A DNA stretch of 7,423 bases from NCBI GenBank assembly GCA_017998495.1, contig JAGOCY010000060.1, positions 1-7,423 of the forward strand. Direction: 5' to 3'. Made by a program: the position numbers and the translations under genes. Below, piece by piece: positions 5,234 to 7,423 of this stretch. This DNA is from Corallincola sp. Its GTDB lineage: Bacteria > Pseudomonadota > Gammaproteobacteria > Enterobacterales > Neiellaceae. Every line of letters starts with the position of its first letter. Within the stretch, counting starts at the first letter, position 1. The notes under the pieces are model-generated. The model saw only the letters and a list, made by a program, of their open reading frames with translations. It searched no databases and had not been told where the DNA came from.

Positions 5234-7423
5234 TTGACCCATCCGGCAAACCGTTGGTGGTTATTGTTGCTGTGGTTATGGGCGGCGCTGGCGTTTGCCA
5301 CGCTGCCGCCGAATGTTGTGCGTATTCATTACCATCGCACCGCAGGTGATTACGATGGCTGGGGCCTGCATGTGTGGGGCGATGGCCTGCGTCTGAGCGA
5401 ACAGGTGACCTGGCGCAAGCCGCTGATGCCTGCCGGCCGCACTGAACACGGTATCTACTTTGACCTGCCGGTCAGCCCTAGCGCCGACAAGATTGGCTTT
5501 TTGCTCCACCGTGGCGAAGTTAAGAACACCAACCGTGATATGTGGCTGTTTATCTCCCGCCATGGCCGTGAGATCTGGCAGCTGCAGGACGATGACCGCA
5601 TCTATCCCAGCCCGCCGCCCCCCTTTATTAGCACTGACAGCAAAGCGGCCACGGCCCCTGCAGCAGCTGCGGTGGACAGTAAAACCCAGCAAGAGATCGC
5701 CGAGGCGGCACGCCTGCTGAAAGAACTGAAAGCCCAGGAGTCGCGCAGCCGCGGTCAGAGCAACGCGGTAACTCAAGAACTCAAGCAGCTCAAGATCGAC
5801 CTGGCGCTGGCACAAAAGGAGAGTGAGCGGCTCAACGCCGAGCTGGCCGCTAAAGAATCACGCATTGTTGAACTGCAGTCTGGCCAAAGCAGCGAGCGCG
5901 AAGTGCTGACCAAAGAGGCCTCCCTACTGCGCGAACGGGTGGGGCTGCTGGAAAGTGAGCTGGCGCGTATGGTCAAGGTGGCCAAAGATGCGGGCGGCGG
6001 TGACGATGCGGCCCGGCAGCAGGTGCAGCGCCTGACCTGGGCGCTGGCCGTTCTGGCGGCCTTGGCGTTTGCCTATGTGGTCTGGGCGGCTCTGCTGCGC
6101 CGGCGCCTGGCGCGCGAGCAGCTAGCGCGCGATGAGAGCGAGGCTTCGCTGCGCCGCATGCAGGAGGAGCAGAGCGCTCAGCAGCAGCTGCTGTTGGCCA
6201 AAGCGAGCATGGACCCGCTGACCGGGCTGGCCAACCGCGCCCTGTTTAACAGTGCGCTGGAGCGGGCGGTGGTGCGTGCCCAGCGCCACAAGAAAAAGCT
6301 GGCGCTGCTGTTTATCGACCTCGACCGTTTTAAACCGATCAACGATCAGCTCGGCCACGAGGCCGGCGACTATGTGCTCAAGACCATCGCCGAGCGTTTC
6401 CGTGGTTGTCTGCGTGAGGCAGATACCCTGGCCCGCCTTGGCGGTGATGAATTTGTGGTGCTGGTGGAAGAGCTGGTTGATCCCCAGTTTGTTACCGGCG
6501 TTGCCCAGAAACTGGTCGCCGTGGCCCAGCAGCCCTTTGTGATTAAAGGCCAGGAGGTGATTGTTACCTCCAGTATCGGCGTTGCTATCTTCCCGGCCGA
6601 CGGCAAAGAGCCTGCGCAGCTGGTCAAGGCGGCCGACGCTGCCATGTACCGGGCCAAGGAGCAGGGCAAGAACCGCTTCCAGTTCAATTCAGAGCAGATG
6701 AATGTCCACTCGCTGCAGCGGCTGGCGCTGGAGTCATCGCTCAAGAGTGCTTTGGCCAAACATGAGCTGCAGGTGTTCTATCAGCCGGTGCTGGATCTGG
6801 AGAGCAACAAGATCGCGGCAGTAGAAACCATGCTGCGCTGGTACCACCCGGATCTGGGGCTGGTATCGCCGGGGCAGTTCCTGTCGCTGGCCGAGGAGAG
6901 TGGGCTGATCGTGCCGATTGGGCGCTGGGCGCTCAAAGCCACCTTCGATCAGGTGGCCGACTGGCGCCAGCGTGGCCTGGAAGTGCACCTGATGCTCGAT
7001 GCCTCGCCACGTCAGCTGGTGGAAGGCAGTTTTGTGCGTGAGTTGCAGAAGCTGCTCGGCTTTGCCGCCATGCCGCCGTCACTGGTGACCCTGAGCGTGC
7101 GCGAAGGGGCGCTGATGGGTAACCCAGACGAGCTGTCATCGGCGTTACGCGCCGTGCGCGAACTGGGGGTGCGGCTGGCCATCGAGGAGTTCAGCGGTGG
7201 CGCCCTGCCGCTTAGCTGGCTGCATCAGCTCGGGGTCGGCATGCTCAAACTGGACCGCATGCTGGTGCAGGATCTGCCCGATGATCCCGACAGTACCGCG
7301 GTGGTCAAAGCCATTTTGGCGGCATCTGCCAGCCTTGGCATCGAGGTGATCGCCGCTGGCGTCGAGCAGGAGAACCAGCTGCACTGGTTACGCAGCCATG
7401 GCTGCAAACGGGTTCAGGGCTTC
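5234..7423 (+). CDS. Membrane GGDEF-EAL protein with periplasmic CBM41/PUD-like sensor domain (3' end cut)
   Basis: 730 codons are visible; the gene runs off the right edge near the end of its EAL domain. Residues 8-22 are a hydrophobic segment (WWLLLLWLWAALAFA), a signal anchor or, given AFA before T23, a cleavable signal. Residues 28-124 read as a pullulanase-associated CBM41 alpha-glucan-binding domain: VRIHYHR, then DGWGLHVWGD (41-50), VTWRKP, IGFLLHRGE (87-95), with K97 and D102 at the place of the Lys and Asp after the 'HKG' segment in this family, and GREIW (111-115). A Pro/Ala linker (125-147) leads to a coiled coil (about 150-250) and a transmembrane helix (267-288) followed by RRRLAR, so the C-terminal half is cytosolic. 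The GGDEF domain (about 322-485) has DPLTGLANR (327-335), DLDRFKPIND (362-371), intact GGDEF (403-407) and I-site R394-x-x-D397, so an active, product-inhibited diguanylate cyclase is expected. The EAL domain (from about 498) is degenerate: ETM for EAL, D589 for the NLS Asn, LSVRE for LEITE, EEFSGG for DDFGTG, AAGVE for AEGVE; K672 remains. It is probably a non-catalytic binding or regulatory module. Function as an alpha-glucan-responsive cyclase is inference. Confidence 0.9.
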   Translation, partial: MTHPANRWWLLLLWLWAALAFATLPPNVVRIHYHRTAGDYDGWGLHVWGDGLRLSEQVTWRKPLMPAGRTEHGIYFDLPVSPSADKIGFLLHRGEVKNTNRDMWLFISRHGREIWQLQDDDRIYPSPPPPFISTDSKAATAPAAAAVDSKTQQEIAEAARLLKELKAQESRSRGQSNAVTQELKQLKIDLALAQKESERLNAELAAKESRIVELQSGQSSEREVLTKEASLLRERVGLLESELARMVKVAKDAGGGDDAARQQVQRLTWALAVLAALAFAYVVWAALLRRRLAREQLARDESEASLRRMQEEQSAQQQLLLAKASMDPLTGLANRALFNSALERAVVRAQRHKKKLALLFIDLDRFKPINDQLGHEAGDYVLKTIAERFRGCLREADTLARLGGDEFVVLVEELVDPQFVTGVAQKLVAVAQQPFVIKGQEVIVTSSIGVAIFPADGKEPAQLVKAADAAMYRAKEQGKNRFQFNSEQMNVHSLQRLALESSLKSALAKHELQVFYQPVLDLESNKIAAVETMLRWYHPDLGLVSPGQFLSLAEESGLIVPIGRWALKATFDQVADWRQRGLEVHLMLDASPRQLVEGSFVRELQKLLGFAAMPPSLVTLSVREGALMGNPDELSSALRAVRELGVRLAIEEFSGGALPLSWLHQLGVGMLKLDRMLVQDLPDDPDSTAVVKAILAASASLGIEVIAAGVEQENQLHWLRSHGCKRVQGF

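Noticed and set aside
5276..5815. Minus-strand open frame of 179 codons opposite the CBM41-like and linker region
   Set aside because: The plus-strand frame has recognisable domains and a strong start; the minus frame is a shadow with no recognisable features.
6250..6542. Plus-strand open frame inside the GGDEF region
   Set aside because: It is an out-of-frame reading of the GGDEF coding sequence, rich in Ser/Trp/Pro and without any domain.

Overview
The window holds parts or all of three protein-coding genes from what looks like a GC-rich, CTG-biased gammaproteobacterium. The outer-membrane type alpha-2-macroglobulin lipoprotein next to what looks like the start of pbpC is the classic gammaproteobacterial yfhM-pbpC pair. 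The base composition and protein style would suit Aeromonadaceae or a relative, but that placement is a guess from general appearance, not from a marker gene. No rRNA, tRNA, CRISPR array, insertion sequence or phage gene was seen.

Minus strand, right to left: a complete 1617-residue alpha-2-macroglobulin-like lipoprotein (154-5007) with a lipobox, macroglobulin domains and an intact CLEQ thioester motif. It is followed after an 81-nt gap by the first 24 codons of a probable pbpC (1-72), which begins with an Arg/Trp-rich then Leu-rich membrane anchor. The gap contains an 11-bp GC-rich stem followed by a short U-run (terminator-like), then a second 7-bp hairpin that encloses the pbpC start region. 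In the model for this gene pair, the macroglobulin traps incoming proteases in the periplasm while PbpC repairs peptidoglycan. Here the two hairpins suggest that pbpC expression is lowered or conditional relative to the macroglobulin.

Plus strand: after a 226-nt divergent intergenic region, a gene starts at a TTG codon (5234) behind a strong Shine-Dalgarno sequence and runs off the right edge (730 codons visible). Its order is: N-terminal hydrophobic segment, a periplasmic domain that reads as a pullulanase-associated CBM41/PUD alpha-glucan-binding module, a Pro/Ala linker, about 100 residues of coiled coil, one transmembrane helix, an intact GGDEF diguanylate cyclase domain with an RxxD inhibitory site, and an EAL domain that has lost most metal-binding and catalytic residues. 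This is the most interesting item in the window: it looks like a membrane receptor that could couple periplasmic starch, glycogen or maltodextrin binding to cyclic di-GMP synthesis. The ligand and direction of control are inference.

The macroglobulin and the cyclic di-GMP gene are divergently transcribed and share one intergenic region; nothing else in the sequence links their functions.
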